Assembly (NCBI GenBank): GCA_900473795.1
Contig: UCMT01000001.1
Location: 164,238 to 228,237, forward strand
From: Hyphomicrobiales bacterium
GTDB lineage: Bacteria > Pseudomonadota > Alphaproteobacteria > Rhizobiales > Rhizobiaceae
Length of the DNA stretch: 64,000 nucleotides
Direction: 5' to 3'
Of the stretch, positions 25,128 through 36,527 are shown piece after piece. The translations under genes and the position numbers were made by a program. The notes under the pieces were generated by a model. The model saw only the letters and a list, made by a program, of their open reading frames with translations. It did no database searches and had not been told where the DNA came from. Position 1 is the first letter of the stretch. Each line of letters starts with the position of its first letter.

Positions 25128-26612
25128 ATGACCGTGCAGATTCGCAATTCGATCCGTTTCCTGCTCAATCACCGCCTTGTCGAGCTCTCCACCGTCTCGC
25201 CGGTGCAGACGCTGCTCGATTTCCTGAGGCTCGACCGCAATCTGCGCGGCACCAAGGAAGGCTGTGCCGAAGGCGATTGCGGTGCCTGCACCGTGCTCGT
25301 TGGGCGGCTTCTGGATGGCCGGCTGAAATATGAGAGCGTCAATGCCTGCATCCGCTTCGTCGGCTCGCTGGACGGCTGTCATGTCGTGACCGTGGATTCC
25401 CTTGCGGTACCTGGTGGCGGGCCGCTGCATCCGGTGCAGCAGGCGATGGTCGAGACTCATGCCTCCCAATGCGGTTTCTGCACGCCGGGCTTCGTCATGT
25501 CGCTTTACGGCCTTTGGATGGAAAATCCGAAGCCCTCGGTCGAGGAAATTGAAAAGGCGCTTCAGGGCAATCTGTGCCGCTGTACCGGCTATGCCGCCAT
25601 CGTCCGCGCGGCGGAAGCAATCTCGACGATCGGCGATCTCGGCCGCGATCCTCTGGTGCTGGAACGGGAAGCGATCGGGCAAAAGCTGGCGGCGTTGAAG
25701 GACGGCAAGCGCGTCGTCATCGGCGAAGGTGCCGAGCGTTTCATGCTGCCGGCCACTGTCGATGATCTCGCTGAAATCTACGCGGCCGAGCCTGCAGCCC
25801 GCATCGTCGCCGGCTCGACCGACGTCGGCCTGTGGGTGACGAAACTCATGCGCAACATTTCGCCGGTCGTCCATCTTGGTCACCTGGACGAGCTTCGGCG
25901 CACGATAGTGGATGAGACCGGCATCACCCTCGGCGCGGGTGCCAGTTATACGGAATCTTTCCCGGTCGTCACCGGGCACTTCCCGCAACTCACCGAACTC
26001 TGGAACCGGATCGGCGGCGAGCAGGTGCGCAACATGGGCACCATCGGCGGCAACATCGCCAATGGGTCGCCGATCGGTGACACGCCGCCGGCACTGATCG
26101 CGCTCGGCGCGTCGATCGTGTTGCGCAAGGGCGGGCAGAGGCGAACCGTTTCGCTCGAGAACTTCTTCATCGAATACGGCAAACAGGACCGCCTGCCTGG
26201 CGAATTCGTCGAGGCAGTGCGCATTCCGTTCCTGAACGACAACGCACGTTACGCCGTCTACAAGATCACCAAGCGGCTGGATGAGGATATCTCCGCCGTT
26301 TGCGGTGCCTTTCGGGTGACCTTAAATGTCGACGGCAAGGTCGTCGATGCGGTGATTGCCTATGGCGGCATGGCCGGCACCCCGAAGCGGGCCGGAAACG
26401 CCGAGGCCGTGCTGATAGGCGCCGACTGGAACGAAGTATCGATCGAAGCCGCCATGGCGGCGCTCGGTTCGGACTATACGCCGCTCACCGACTGGCGGGC
26501 ATCTGCGGAGTATCGCCTGCTGGTTGCCCGCAACTTGCTGCGCCGTTTCTATCTCGAAACGGAAGGCGCGGACGCCGTGCGCCTCGACCGCAAGATCAAG
26601 CTGGCCGTGTGA
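25128..26612 (+). CDS. xdhA: Xanthine dehydrogenase small subunit (2Fe-2S and FAD)
   Basis: 494 residues. The N-terminal ferredoxin-like domain holds one cluster site in GCAEGDCGACTVLVG and the second in QCGFCTPGF and CRCTGY. From about residue 200 an FAD-binding domain follows (IVAGSTDVGLW, GTIGGNIANGSPIGD). With XdhB it oxidises hypoxanthine and xanthine to urate, passing electrons to NAD+. Length and domain order are standard. Confidence 0.95.
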   Translation: MTVQIRNSIRFLLNHRLVELSTVSPVQTLLDFLRLDRNLRGTKEGCAEGDCGACTVLVGRLLDGRLKYESVNACIRFVGSLDGCHVVTVDSLAVPGGGPLHPVQQAMVETHASQCGFCTPGFVMSLYGLWMENPKPSVEEIEKALQGNLCRCTGYAAIVRAAEAISTIGDLGRDPLVLEREAIGQKLAALKDGKRVVIGEGAERFMLPATVDDLAEIYAAEPAARIVAGSTDVGLWVTKLMRNISPVVHLGHLDELRRTIVDETGITLGAGASYTESFPVVTGHFPQLTELWNRIGGEQVRNMGTIGGNIANGSPIGDTPPALIALGASIVLRKGGQRRTVSLENFFIEYGKQDRLPGEFVEAVRIPFLNDNARYAVYKITKRLDEDISAVCGAFRVTLNVDGKVVDAVIAYGGMAGTPKRAGNAEAVLIGADWNEVSIEAAMAALGSDYTPLTDWRASAEYRLLVARNLLRRFYLETEGADAVRLDRKIKLAV

Positions 26613-26624
26613 GGAGACGAGATT

Positions 26625-28961
26625 ATGAACGTGATGCAGCCCATCGACCGTATTCGCGGTGGTGTCCATGAGAAGGAACGCCACGAATCCGGCCACAAGC
26701 ATGTGACGGGAACGGCCGAATATATCGATGACATTCCGGAACCGGCAGGCACGCTGCATGCCTACCTCGGCCTGTCCGAGCGCGCCCATGCCGAGATCCT
26801 GTCGATCGATTTCGATGCGGTGACATCCGCTCCCGGCGTCATCGGCATTCTGACGGCGGCGGATATCCCGGGCGATAATGACATCAGCCCGGCGCACAGT
26901 CACGACGATCCGGTCTTCGCCACGGGCAAGGTCGAATTCCACAGCCAGCCGATCTTCGCCGTCATCGCCGAGACCCGCGACGCAGCCCGGCGGGCGGCGG
27001 CAAAGGTGAAGATCGAATACAAAGACCTGCCGCATGTGACCGACGTGATGGAAGCGGCGGCGGCCGATTACCCTCTGGTCATCGATCCTCTGAAACTCGA
27101 GCGCGGTGACATCGCCGCCGGCTTTGCCCGGGCGAAGAACATCGTCGAAGGCGAGATGCGCATCGGCGGCCAGGACCATTTCTATCTCGAAGGCCATATT
27201 TCCTTCGCCATTCCGGGAGAAGACGACGAAATCACGCTCTATTCCTCGACCCAGCATCCAAGCGAAACCCAGCACATGGTCGGCCAGGTGCTGGGCGCCG
27301 CTTCGAATGCGGTAACCGTCAATGTCCGCCGCATGGGCGGCGCCTTCGGCGGCAAGGAAACGCAGGCAAACCTCTTTGCCGCCGTCGCTGCTCTTGCGGC
27401 GAAGACATACGGCCGCGCCGTGAAAATCCGCCCGGACCGCGACGACGACATGACGTCGACCGGCAAGCGTCATGACTTTCACGTCGGCTACAAGATCGGT
27501 TTCGACGATGAGGGCCGCATCGAGGCGGTCGACGCTCTCTTTTCAGCCCGCTGCGGCTTTTCGGCCGACCTCTCCGGTCCCGTGACGGACCGCGCGCTCT
27601 TCCATGCGGACAACTGCTATTTCTATCCGCAGGTGCGGCTCAGGTCGCGACCGTTGAAGACCAACACGGTCTCCAACACCGCGTTCCGCGGCTTCGGTGG
27701 CCCGCAGGGCATGGTCGGCGGCGAACGCATGATCGAGGAGGTCGCCTATGCCCTGGGCAGGGATCCTCTCGACATCCGCAAGCTGAATTTCTACGGCGGC
27801 GAGGGGCGTAATCTCACGCCCTATCACCAGGCCGTCGAGGACAACATCATCGAAAGGATCATCGAAGATCTCGAGACGTCGTCGGACTATGCCGCCCGCC
27901 GGAAGGAGGTGTTGGCCTTCAACCGCAAGAGCCACATCATCAAGCGCGGGATTGCGCTGACCCCGGTCAAGTTCGGCATTTCCTTCACCAAGACGGAGTA
28001 CAATCAGGCCGGCGCGCTCGTGCATGTCTATTCGGACGGTTCGATCCATTTAAATCACGGCGGCACCGAGATGGGGCAGGGGCTCTATACCAAGGTAGCG
28101 CAGGTGGTGGCCGACGAATTCCAGGTCGATCTCGATCGGATCAAGGTGACGGCAACGACCACGGGTAAGGTGCCGAACACCTCGGCGACCGCGGCCTCGT
28201 CCGGATCCGACCTGAACGGCATGGCTGCCGCCAATGCGGTCCAGCAGATCAAGGCACGGCTGGTGACCTTCGCGGCCGAACGCTGGGGTGTCAGCGAGAA
28301 CGATGTCGCCTTCGAGCCGAACACGATCCGCGTCGGGGCAGATCGCATCCCCTTTTCCGATTTCATCAGGATCGCTTACGGCGCGCGTATCCAGCTCTCG
28401 GCGGCCGGTTTCTACAAGACACCGAAGATCCACTGGAACCGCTCCGAGGGTCGGGGGCGTCCGTTCTTCTACTATGCCTATGGCGCCTCCTGCTCCGAAG
28501 TCAGCATCGACACGCTGACCGGCGAATACCAAGTCGACCGCACCGATGTTCTTCACGACGTCGGCAAGTCGCTCAACCCGGCGCTCGACATTGGCCAGGT
28601 GGAGGGCGCCTTCGTGCAGGGCATGGGCTGGCTGACAACGGAAGAGCTCTGGTGGGACGCCAAGGGACGGCTGCGCACCCATGCGCCCTCCACCTACAAG
28701 ATACCACTCGCCTCCGATCGACCGCGCATCTTCAACGTCAAGCTCGCGGAATGGTCGGTGAATCGCGAGGAAACGATCCGTCGTTCCAAGGCGGTTGGCG
28801 AGCCGCCATTCATGCTGCCAATCTCGGTGCTCGAAGCGATCTCCATGGCGGCGGCAAGCGTTGCGGAGTATCGTATACCACCGCGCATCGATGCGCCGGC
28901 GACTCCGGAACGGGTTCTGCTCGCCGTCGAGCGCTTGCGGCGAGCCGCAAAGAACGGGTGA
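26625..28961 (+). CDS. xdhB: Xanthine dehydrogenase molybdenum-binding subunit
   Basis: 778 residues, preceded by GAGGAG. Molybdopterin-binding motifs GGAFGGKE, AFRGFGGPQG and GQGLYTKV are in order, and the catalytic Glu of the family is in KAVGEPPFML near the C-terminus. Partner of XdhA, from which it is separated by 12 bp; xdhC follows by 6 bp. Confidence 0.95.
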   Translation: MNVMQPIDRIRGGVHEKERHESGHKHVTGTAEYIDDIPEPAGTLHAYLGLSERAHAEILSIDFDAVTSAPGVIGILTAADIPGDNDISPAHSHDDPVFATGKVEFHSQPIFAVIAETRDAARRAAAKVKIEYKDLPHVTDVMEAAAADYPLVIDPLKLERGDIAAGFARAKNIVEGEMRIGGQDHFYLEGHISFAIPGEDDEITLYSSTQHPSETQHMVGQVLGAASNAVTVNVRRMGGAFGGKETQANLFAAVAALAAKTYGRAVKIRPDRDDDMTSTGKRHDFHVGYKIGFDDEGRIEAVDALFSARCGFSADLSGPVTDRALFHADNCYFYPQVRLRSRPLKTNTVSNTAFRGFGGPQGMVGGERMIEEVAYALGRDPLDIRKLNFYGGEGRNLTPYHQAVEDNIIERIIEDLETSSDYAARRKEVLAFNRKSHIIKRGIALTPVKFGISFTKTEYNQAGALVHVYSDGSIHLNHGGTEMGQGLYTKVAQVVADEFQVDLDRIKVTATTTGKVPNTSATAASSGSDLNGMAAANAVQQIKARLVTFAAERWGVSENDVAFEPNTIRVGADRIPFSDFIRIAYGARIQLSAAGFYKTPKIHWNRSEGRGRPFFYYAYGASCSEVSIDTLTGEYQVDRTDVLHDVGKSLNPALDIGQVEGAFVQGMGWLTTEELWWDAKGRLRTHAPSTYKIPLASDRPRIFNVKLAEWSVNREETIRRSKAVGEPPFMLPISVLEAISMAAASVAEYRIPPRIDAPATPERVLLAVERLRRAAKNG

Positions 28962-28967
28962 ATTGGC

Positions 28968-29807
28968 ATGGATGCCGGACGCGAAGACATCAGGGATTTT
29001 CTGCGCCGCGAGCCGGATTGCGTGCTCGTCGCGGTGACGGGTGCCGCCGGCTCGACGCCGCGTGATACCGACGCCTGGATGCTTGTGACGGCAGAGGCCC
29101 TGTTCGGCACGGTCGGCGGTGGCCAGCTCGAATATATGGCCATCGATCACGCCCGCCGCGCCCTGCGCCAAGGCGTGCCAGCGGAGGCCATGACCATCCC
29201 GCTCGGCCCGGAAATCGGACAATGCTGCGGCGGTCGCGTCGGCCTTTCGTTCACGTCGGTCACGCCGGATGTCGCGGCTTTTCTCATTGCACGGAGCGAC
29301 CTTGAAATGGCAGAGCGCCCGCATGTCTATGTCTTCGGGGCCGGTCATGTCGGGGATGCGCTGGCCCTGGCGCTTTCGCTGGTGCCGGTGCGCACCGTTT
29401 TGGTCGATACGCGCGAACAGGAACTGTCGGCATCGAAAGCCCAGGGTATCGAAACCTGCCTCACCGCCATGCCCGAAGCGATCGTGCGCGACGCTCCCGC
29501 AGGCAGCTCCTTCGTCATCCTCACGCATGACCATGCGCTCGATTTCCTGATCGCGGCCGAAGCGCTCCGTCGCGACGATACGGCCTATGTCGGCATGATC
29601 GGATCGAAGACCAAGCGCGCCACCTTCAAGAACTGGCTCGCCCGCGCAATCGGCCGCCCTGAGCTTTTCAGCCGACTGATCTGCCCGATCGGCGGAACGG
29701 CGGTGAAGGACAAGCGGCCGGCGGTGATCGCGGCGCTGGCCGCAGCGGAAATCATGACGGCGGCGCTCAATTTTGCGCCAGTCAAACCCGCCGTTCGCAA
29801 TGCCTGA
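28968..29807 (+). CDS. xdhC: Xanthine dehydrogenase accessory protein
   Basis: 279 residues. XdhC binds molybdenum cofactor, promotes its sulfuration and inserts it into XdhB. N-terminal GAAGSTPRD and GTVGGGQLE, the CCGG segment (QCCGGRVGLSF) and the C-terminal Rossmann-like part (VFGAGHVG, YVGMIGSKTK, CPIGGTAVKDKRP) fit the family. Last gene of the hiuH-xdh operon, convergent with the LysR gene 18 bp away. Confidence 0.93.
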   Translation: MDAGREDIRDFLRREPDCVLVAVTGAAGSTPRDTDAWMLVTAEALFGTVGGGQLEYMAIDHARRALRQGVPAEAMTIPLGPEIGQCCGGRVGLSFTSVTPDVAAFLIARSDLEMAERPHVYVFGAGHVGDALALALSLVPVRTVLVDTREQELSASKAQGIETCLTAMPEAIVRDAPAGSSFVILTHDHALDFLIAAEALRRDDTAYVGMIGSKTKRATFKNWLARAIGRPELFSRLICPIGGTAVKDKRPAVIAALAAAEIMTAALNFAPVKPAVRNA

Positions 29808-29825
29808 GCAGGACGAACCAACTTC

Positions 29826-30809
29826 TTAGAATTCGACGTCGCGGCCTTCAAAAGAAACCCGTTCCGGGTTGAAGTCGCGTCCAATAGGCGCCGGCTCAGC
29901 GAGCATCTTGCCGATCAGCCGCTGACAACGCTCCGCCATGAAATCGATCATCAGCCGGACTTTTGGATCCTGGAAGCGCTTGTGCGGATAGATCGCGGCG
30001 AGCTGGACGCTGGCGGGCGGGGTGTCCTTCAGGATTTCGACAAGCTTGCCTTCGTTAAGGTAGCTCTTCACCTCGAAGAGCGGCTTGTTGATGATGCCGC
30101 GGCCCTCGAGCGCCCATTGCGTCAGCACGTCGCCGTCGTCGGAATCATAGGGACCGCCGATCTCGAATTTGCGGATTCCCTCCGGTGTCTGCAGGTTCCA
30201 GTAATATTCCTTGGAGCCCGGATAGCGCAGAAGCAGACAGTCGTGCTTGTCATCGATCAGCGCATCCGGCGTCGCCGGCGTGCCGCGTTTTTCCAGATAG
30301 GCGGGCGCGGCGCAGACAACGCGCTGACAGTTCAAGATGCCGCGCATGCGCAGGTTGGAATCCTCAAGCACGCCGAGCTTGAAGGCGACGTCGACGCCTT
30401 CGCTGAGGATATCGACATTGTGGTCCGAAAGGCGCAGGCGCACCTCGATATCCGGATACTTGTCATGAAATTCCGGAATGCCCGATGCGATCAGCCGGCG
30501 GCCGATGCCGAGCGGGGCGGTGATCCGCAGCGAGCCCTTGGGGTTGTGCGAGAGATCTGCGATGGCACTTTCCGCCTCGTTCACCGCTTCGATGATCTTG
30601 ACCGCGCCCTGATAGAAGACGCGTCCGTGCTCGGTTGGCGAGAGCTTGCGTGTCGTACGGTTGAAGAGACGCACGCCGAGATGCCGCTCCAGTTCCTTGA
30701 TGCGGTTGCTGGCAACGGCCGGGGTCACCCGCTGGTCGCGGCCGGCGGAGGAAAGAGTGCCGAGTTCGACGACCCGGACGAAGACGCGCACATTATCGAG
30801 ATAGGACAT
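29826..30809 (-). CDS. LysR family transcriptional regulator
   Basis: 327 residues. The N-terminal winged helix-turn-helix (FVRVVELGTLSSAGRDQRVT, then PAVASNRIKELERHLGVRLF) is followed by a substrate-binding-like effector domain. Divergent from puuD, with the purine motif in the shared 138-bp region, and placed inside the purine block. It is the best local candidate for the activator or repressor that reads that motif (inference). It carries a long C-terminal extension after the usual LysR end (RDFNPERVSFEGRDVEF). Confidence 0.88.
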   Translation of the reverse strand: MSYLDNVRVFVRVVELGTLSSAGRDQRVTPAVASNRIKELERHLGVRLFNRTTRKLSPTEHGRVFYQGAVKIIEAVNEAESAIADLSHNPKGSLRITAPLGIGRRLIASGIPEFHDKYPDIEVRLRLSDHNVDILSEGVDVAFKLGVLEDSNLRMRGILNCQRVVCAAPAYLEKRGTPATPDALIDDKHDCLLLRYPGSKEYYWNLQTPEGIRKFEIGGPYDSDDGDVLTQWALEGRGIINKPLFEVKSYLNEGKLVEILKDTPPASVQLAAIYPHKRFQDPKVRLMIDFMAERCQRLIGKMLAEPAPIGRDFNPERVSFEGRDVEF

Positions 30810-30860
30810 GACGCTTTTCTATCATATTGCCAATCGATCCACAGCGGGGGTGATCTTATA

Positions 30861-30877
30861 GATTTTTTTGAAAGTGT
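30861..30877. promoter_or_regulatory. Purine-locus motif, copy 3 (lysR/puuD divergent promoter)
   Basis: GATTTTTTTGAAAGTGT matches copies 1 and 2 at 13 of 17 positions, keeping TTTTGAAAGT. It lies 52 bp from the lysR start and 71 bp from puuD. Confidence 0.5.
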
Positions 30878-30947
30878 TGGGGATTAACCAGCATTTCGGC
30901 GAAAGTCGCGCGATGGCAAAACTCTCCCGAACGAGGGGAGAACCCAC

Positions 30948-32179
30948 ATGTACGAATATGCAATAGCCTGGGACTGGTTGACCTTCGCAGTCCGCTGGCT
31001 TCACGTCATCACTGCGATCGCCTGGATCGGATCGTCCTTCTATTTTGTCGCGCTCGACCTCGGCCTGCGCAAGCGCCCTGATCTGCCCGCTGGCGCTTAT
31101 GGCGAGGAATGGCAGGTCCATGGCGGCGGCTTCTACCACATCCAGAAATATCTCGTCGCGCCAGCCAACATGCCCGAGCACCTGGTCTGGTTCAAATGGG
31201 AAAGCTACGTCACCTGGCTGTCAGGCTTCGGCATGCTGTGCCTGGTCTATTATGCCGGCGCCGATCTCTATCTGATCGATCCGAATGTGCTCGACGTCTC
31301 CAAAACGGTTGCGGTCGGCCTCTCGCTTGCGTCCATTGCCTTCGGCTGGCTGATCTACGACCTGATCTGCAAGTCGCCGTTTGGCAACGACAATACGCGG
31401 CTAATGGTGCTGCTCTACTTCATTCTGGTCGGCATGGCGTGGGGCTATACGCAGCTCTTCACCGGCCGCGCCGCCTTCCTGCATCTCGGTGCGTTTACCG
31501 CGACTATCATGTCGGCGAACGTCTTTTTCATCATCATCCCGAATCAGAAGATCGTGGTCGCCGACCTGATCGCGGGTCGGACGCCGGATGCGAAATACGG
31601 CAAGATCGCCAAACAGCGCTCGACGCACAACAACTATCTGACGCTGCCGGTCCTGTTCCTGATGCTGTCGAACCATTATCCGCTGGCGTTCGGCACCGCG
31701 TACAACTGGATCATTGCCTCGCTCGTCTTCCTGATGGGCGTCACCATCCGGCACTATTTCAACACCCGCCACGCCAATGCCGGCAATCCGACCTGGACCT
31801 GGCTTGCGACCGCGCTGCTGTTTATCGCCATCATGTGGTTGTCGACCGTTCCGAAAATCGTGAGCGGCGAGCCGGAAAAGGTGTCTGGGGCGCAACAGCC
31901 GTTCATCACGGCGGAGGCGTTTCCGAAGGTGCGCGACACGATCCTTGGGCGCTGTTCCATGTGTCATGCGAGGGAGCCGGGTTGGGAGGGCATGATCGTG
32001 CCGCCCAAAGGCGTCATACTGGAGAACGACGCCGAGATCGCCGCCCATGCCCGCGAAATCTATCTGCAGGCGGGGCGTTCGCACGCCATGCCGCCCGCCA
32101 ATGTCACCGCCATTTCCGACGACGAGCGCAAGCTGTTGGTCGCCTGGTACGAAGCGGTTGTAAACGGAGGAAACACCCA

Positions 32180-32183
<4 letters not shown>
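30948..32183 (+). CDS. puuD: Membrane-bound cytochrome-c urate oxidase
   Basis: 411 residues. About eight N-terminal membrane helices (WLTFAVRWLHVITAIAWIG and further) carry the urate hydroxylase domain. The C-terminal ~110 residues form a c-type cytochrome domain with the haem site CSMCH. PuuD oxidises urate to 5-hydroxyisourate and passes electrons to the respiratory chain rather than making H2O2 as soluble uricase does. Its stop overlaps the guaD start (ATGA). It supplies the substrate for HiuH encoded in the other purine operon. Confidence 0.92.
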
Positions 32184-33511
<1,328 letters not shown>

Positions 33512-33530
33512 GGACCCATGTCGAAGCGGT

Positions 33531-33564
33531 GAAACTTCGCTCTTCCGACCGTAGCGAGAGTTTC
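33531..33564 (+). terminator. Hairpin downstream of guaD
   Basis: GAAACTTCGCT (33531-33541) pairs with AGCGAGAGTTTC (33553-33564) with one bulged G. Only a short T-run follows some bases later. Possible weak terminator. Confidence 0.35.
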
Positions 33565-33753
33565 GCGTTTGAGCGCTCTTGCCGTTCGGTCCCAAGCAAG
33601 CTGACAGTGCTATAAGGTTTTGCAGCCGGAACGTTTCCGCGCGTCCCGGCTGCCGGGATCCAGTGATCCCCGTTCAGCGGGCTGCCCCGCCAATTGTCTG
33701 CCGTTGAGAGAGAAGGACGCGCAGCCTCTCGACGAAGGCATCTGCCACGTGCA

Positions 33754-35688
33754 TCAGAACTCTTCCCAGGATGAGGCTGCTTCAGCTGTGGCCGTCTTTC
33801 CCCCGAAGGCGCGTGCCAGTGTTCCGGCCAGTTTGCGCGCCGGCGATGGTGCCGGCGCGTGCTTCTTTTGCGCCACGTCGACAGGGATGCGCGCAGACTG
33901 ATTGGCTTCGTTTACCCGAAAACGACCCAGCAGATTGAAAAGAGCTTCGGCTTCGTTGGCAAGACTATGGCTGGCTGCGTTGGATTCCTCGACCATGGCT
34001 GCGTTCCGTTGCGTGCCTTGATCTATGGTGTTGACCGCCTGGGTGATTTCCTTGAGGCCGATCGCCTGTTCGCGCGAAGCTTCAACAATCGCGGCCACAT
34101 TGATGTTGATGTCCTGGACCTGCCGGCCGATCTGATCGAGTGCCTGGCCGGTCTCTCCGACGAGAGCCACCCCATTCTTTACCTGCTCGCCGGAGGTGTT
34201 GATCAACGCCTTGATCTCCTTGGCGGCGCGCGCCGAACGCTGGGCGAGCTCGCGCACCTCCTGAGCGACGACGGCGAAGCCCTTGCCAGCGTCGCCGGCC
34301 CGCGCAGCTTCGACACCGGCATTCAGCGCCAGCAGGTTGGTCTGGAAGGCGATATCGTCGATGACGCCGATGATATTCGAAATCTCGTTGGAGGAGGTCT
34401 CGATCTCACCCATCGCGATGATCGCTCGACGAACGATCTCACCCGACTTTACCGCGTTTTCACCTGTCGTCACGACGAGCCGGCCGGCCTCGTCGGCGCG
34501 GCGGCTGGAGTCTGCGACAGTCGTGGTGATCTGTTCGAGGGCCGCTGCAGTTTCTTCGACCGCGGCCGCTTGTTGTTCCGTGCGTTTGGAAAGATCGTCC
34601 GTTGCAGTTTTGATCTGATTGGAATCAGCAGTGATCGCCTTTGCGTTGTTTCCGACCGTGCGCAGAGCTTCTTCGAGGTGCTTGACAGCCATGTTGAAGT
34701 CTTCGCGAACCGCATCAAGGTGCGGTGCAAAGGCAATGTCGATGCGCTGTGCGAGATTTCCCTTGGCAAGTTGATCAAGTCCGTTTGCAAGCGTGTCGAC
34801 GGCAAACTTGATCTCGGCCGTTTCGCGCGCCCGGCCTTGCTCCCGCTCCGCACGTTCCTGTTCCGAAAGCGCGCGATTGGCTTGCGCTTCTTCCTCGAGC
34901 CGCTGGTGTTCCACAGCCTTGGCCTTGAACACCACCACCGACTTCGCCATTGCACCAATTTCGTCGGAGCGCCCGGAATGCGGCACGTCCTTGGAATAGT
35001 CACCGCCAGCGAGCACGTCCATATAGGCCCGCATGCTCTCCAGTGGCACGATTGCCCGGCGCCGCAGAAGGAATATCCCGCCGATCAGCAACAGTATGGA
35101 TCCTGCGGCAGCAGAGAGCGAGAATGTCGTCCAACGTGCGATTTCTTGTCGGGCGCCCGCCTCCTGATCGGTCAGGAACTCATTCGAGCTTAACACCAGT
35201 TGCTCGACGGCCTCCTGATGCAAATGGAAGGTGTCTTTCAGGTGAGCGAGCAGGTCCTTGACCTTTGCTGTGTCCTTCATTGCCAGGGCAGGAAGAACCG
35301 CACTGTCCATTTCCTGCCAGAAGAGGTCGGATTTGCTCAGCACCGTGTTGGCGAGCTGATCCTTCAAGTTCTGCGGCAGGCTTGATGTCTGCCAATAGGC
35401 GCGGCGCTCTTTATAGGCGAGCGCGAGTTTGGCGATCTTGGCCGTATTCGCCGCCGCGACTTCCGGGAAGTCGCCGGCTTCCAGGGCCAGCATATAGGCC
35501 TCTACGACGAAAAGCGGTGGTGGCAGGATATCGGCAATGAGGTCTTTGCCATTGACGACCTGTTCGTAGATCGGACCGTTTACCTTGAGCCGGTTCAAAG
35601 CGGCCTGCTGCAGGCCGATGGAGCCCGCAAGCCCTATGGTCACCACGACACCGAATGCAATGAGGGTTTTTGCAATACTCATGCTCAT
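33754..35688 (-). CDS. Methyl-accepting chemotaxis protein
   Basis: 644 residues. A first membrane helix (~5-25), a periplasmic helical sensor domain (~30-185), a second helix (~188-210), a HAMP domain and a second HAMP-like stretch (to ~330) lead to a signalling domain. The conserved hairpin tip is [20 protein letters not shown], followed by AGEAGKGF-like [18 protein letters not shown]. The C-terminus SWEEF resembles the CheR/CheB-tethering pentapeptide (NWETF in E. coli), so it is probably an adaptation-proficient receptor. ATG 35688 and ATG 35682 are both possible starts. Ligand unknown. Confidence 0.93.
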   Translation of the reverse strand: MSMSIAKTLIAFGVVVTIGLAGSIGLQQAALNRLKVNGPIYEQVVNGKDLIADILPPPLFVVEAYMLALEAGDFPEVAAANTAKIAKLALAYKERRAYWQTSSLPQNLKDQLANTVLSKSDLFWQEMDSAVLPALAMKDTAKVKDLLAHLKDTFHLHQEAVEQLVLSSNEFLTDQEAGARQEIARWTTFSLSAAAGSILLLIGGIFLLRRRAIVPLESMRAYMDVLAGGDYSKDVPHSGRSDEIGAMAKSVVVFKAKAVEHQRLEEEAQANRALSEQERAEREQGRARETAEIKFAVDTLANGLDQLAKGNLAQRIDIAFAPHLDAVREDFNMAVKHLEEALRTVGNNAKAITADSNQIKTATDDLSKRTEQQAAAVEETAAALEQITTTVADSSRRADEAGRLVVTTGENAVKSGEIVRRAIIAMGEIETSSNEISNIIGVIDDIAFQTNLLALNAGVEAARAGDAGKGFAVVAQEVRELAQRSARAAKEIKALINTSGEQVKNGVALVGETGQALDQIGRQVQDININVAAIVEASREQAIGLKEITQAVNTIDQGTQRNAAMVEESNAASHSLANEAEALFNLLGRFRVNEANQSARIPVDVAQKKHAPAPSPARKLAGTLARAFGGKTATAEAASSWEEF

Positions 35689-35700
35689 AATACTATCCCA

Positions 35701-35898
35701 TTAAGAAATATTTATTTTTTTGGACAGCTTGATTAAAATTGCGTTTAATACCTCGTTGGCCGCCTGAAAGTATTCGCAAAGAGGATATTGCCGGCGCATT
35801 TTGTCCTCATCTGCCCGTGTCATGTTTGATGGATCAGGGCGAAGCAATAATGAAGAGAGATAGCTCCCTTTTGCATTCGCCAGCTCGCATAGCCTCAT
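35701..35898 (-). CDS. Possible 65-residue protein upstream of the chemoreceptor gene
   Basis: Open frame ending 12 bp before the chemoreceptor start, on the same strand. It begins MRLCELANAKGSYLSS and has a Lys/Ile-rich C-terminus. The stretch is more AT-rich than its surroundings, as often seen in promoter regions, and no family is recognised, so it may be chance. Confidence 0.25.
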   Translation of the reverse strand: MRLCELANAKGSYLSSLLLRPDPSNMTRADEDKMRRQYPLCEYFQAANEVLNAILIKLSKKINIS

Positions 35899-36527
35899 GA
35901 CGCGTTACAGATCGAAGGAGCCAAATGTGACTTGGCGCGCAAAATACGCATTAGCTGTCCAGGAAACGCAGAACAAGCATACCGGGCCTTCGATATTTAC
36001 GCTTTCTAAATCACGCGAGCCCGATTTTGGCCTTATCCGATAGGGTGCGGTACGTGCCTCTTGCCGCCATGACGACGGGTTTCGGTGCAGTTCCTTCTGC
36101 GCACCATCGTTCCAAAGTCTTCTCAGAGGTCGCCGTGCCAAACTCTTCTTATGCGTGCGCCGGGTATGCCCCCACGATCCGAACCCGTCATCCCGGCGTA
36201 TCGTCGATCGAAGGCAGGCGCACAGGGATCATCGTTCCCTTTCCCGTCGTTGACACATGCGACGCCCCAACCGAACGCGAGGCGACCTGCAGCGAGGAGC
36301 TGCAACGGCGAATGGAGGAGGCCCGCGATGCGCTTCCGATTGGTCGCGGAACTGGCGGCCGTTCAAAGGGAAGTCGAGTCCGTCGTCGCCTCTGATTGAC
36401 CGGCTGCGGGGTCAGCGATGACGCCCGCGACACGTGTCGAAAGGTTTTCTGATTGCATCACCGAACATGCAAATGATGAGAGTTTGCACCCGATGACATG
36501 ATGGTCATCAAACCGCAGAGGACCATC
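35899..36527. other. Intergenic region with coding-like remnants
   Basis: 629 bp. Around 36225-36325 one frame reads like a small acidic helical protein (IVPFPVVDTCDAPTERE, then ATCSEELQRRMEEARDA). The +1 neighbour frame continues similarly as RLVAELAAVQREVESVV to a TGA at 36399. Either a short gene (ATG 36328 to 36399, 23 codons, preceded by GGAGGAGG) or a frameshifted small gene. Nothing else was recognised. Confidence 0.3.

Noticed and set aside
24603..25988. Extension of the puuE-uraD frame upstream of its ATG
   Set aside because: The added residues are antisense to hiuH and xdhA and have no domain; the family N-terminus and ribosome site fix the start at 24602.
31109..32179. Upstream extension of the guaD frame
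   Set aside because: Out-of-frame reading of puuD; guaD begins at the ATGA overlap with a good ribosome site.
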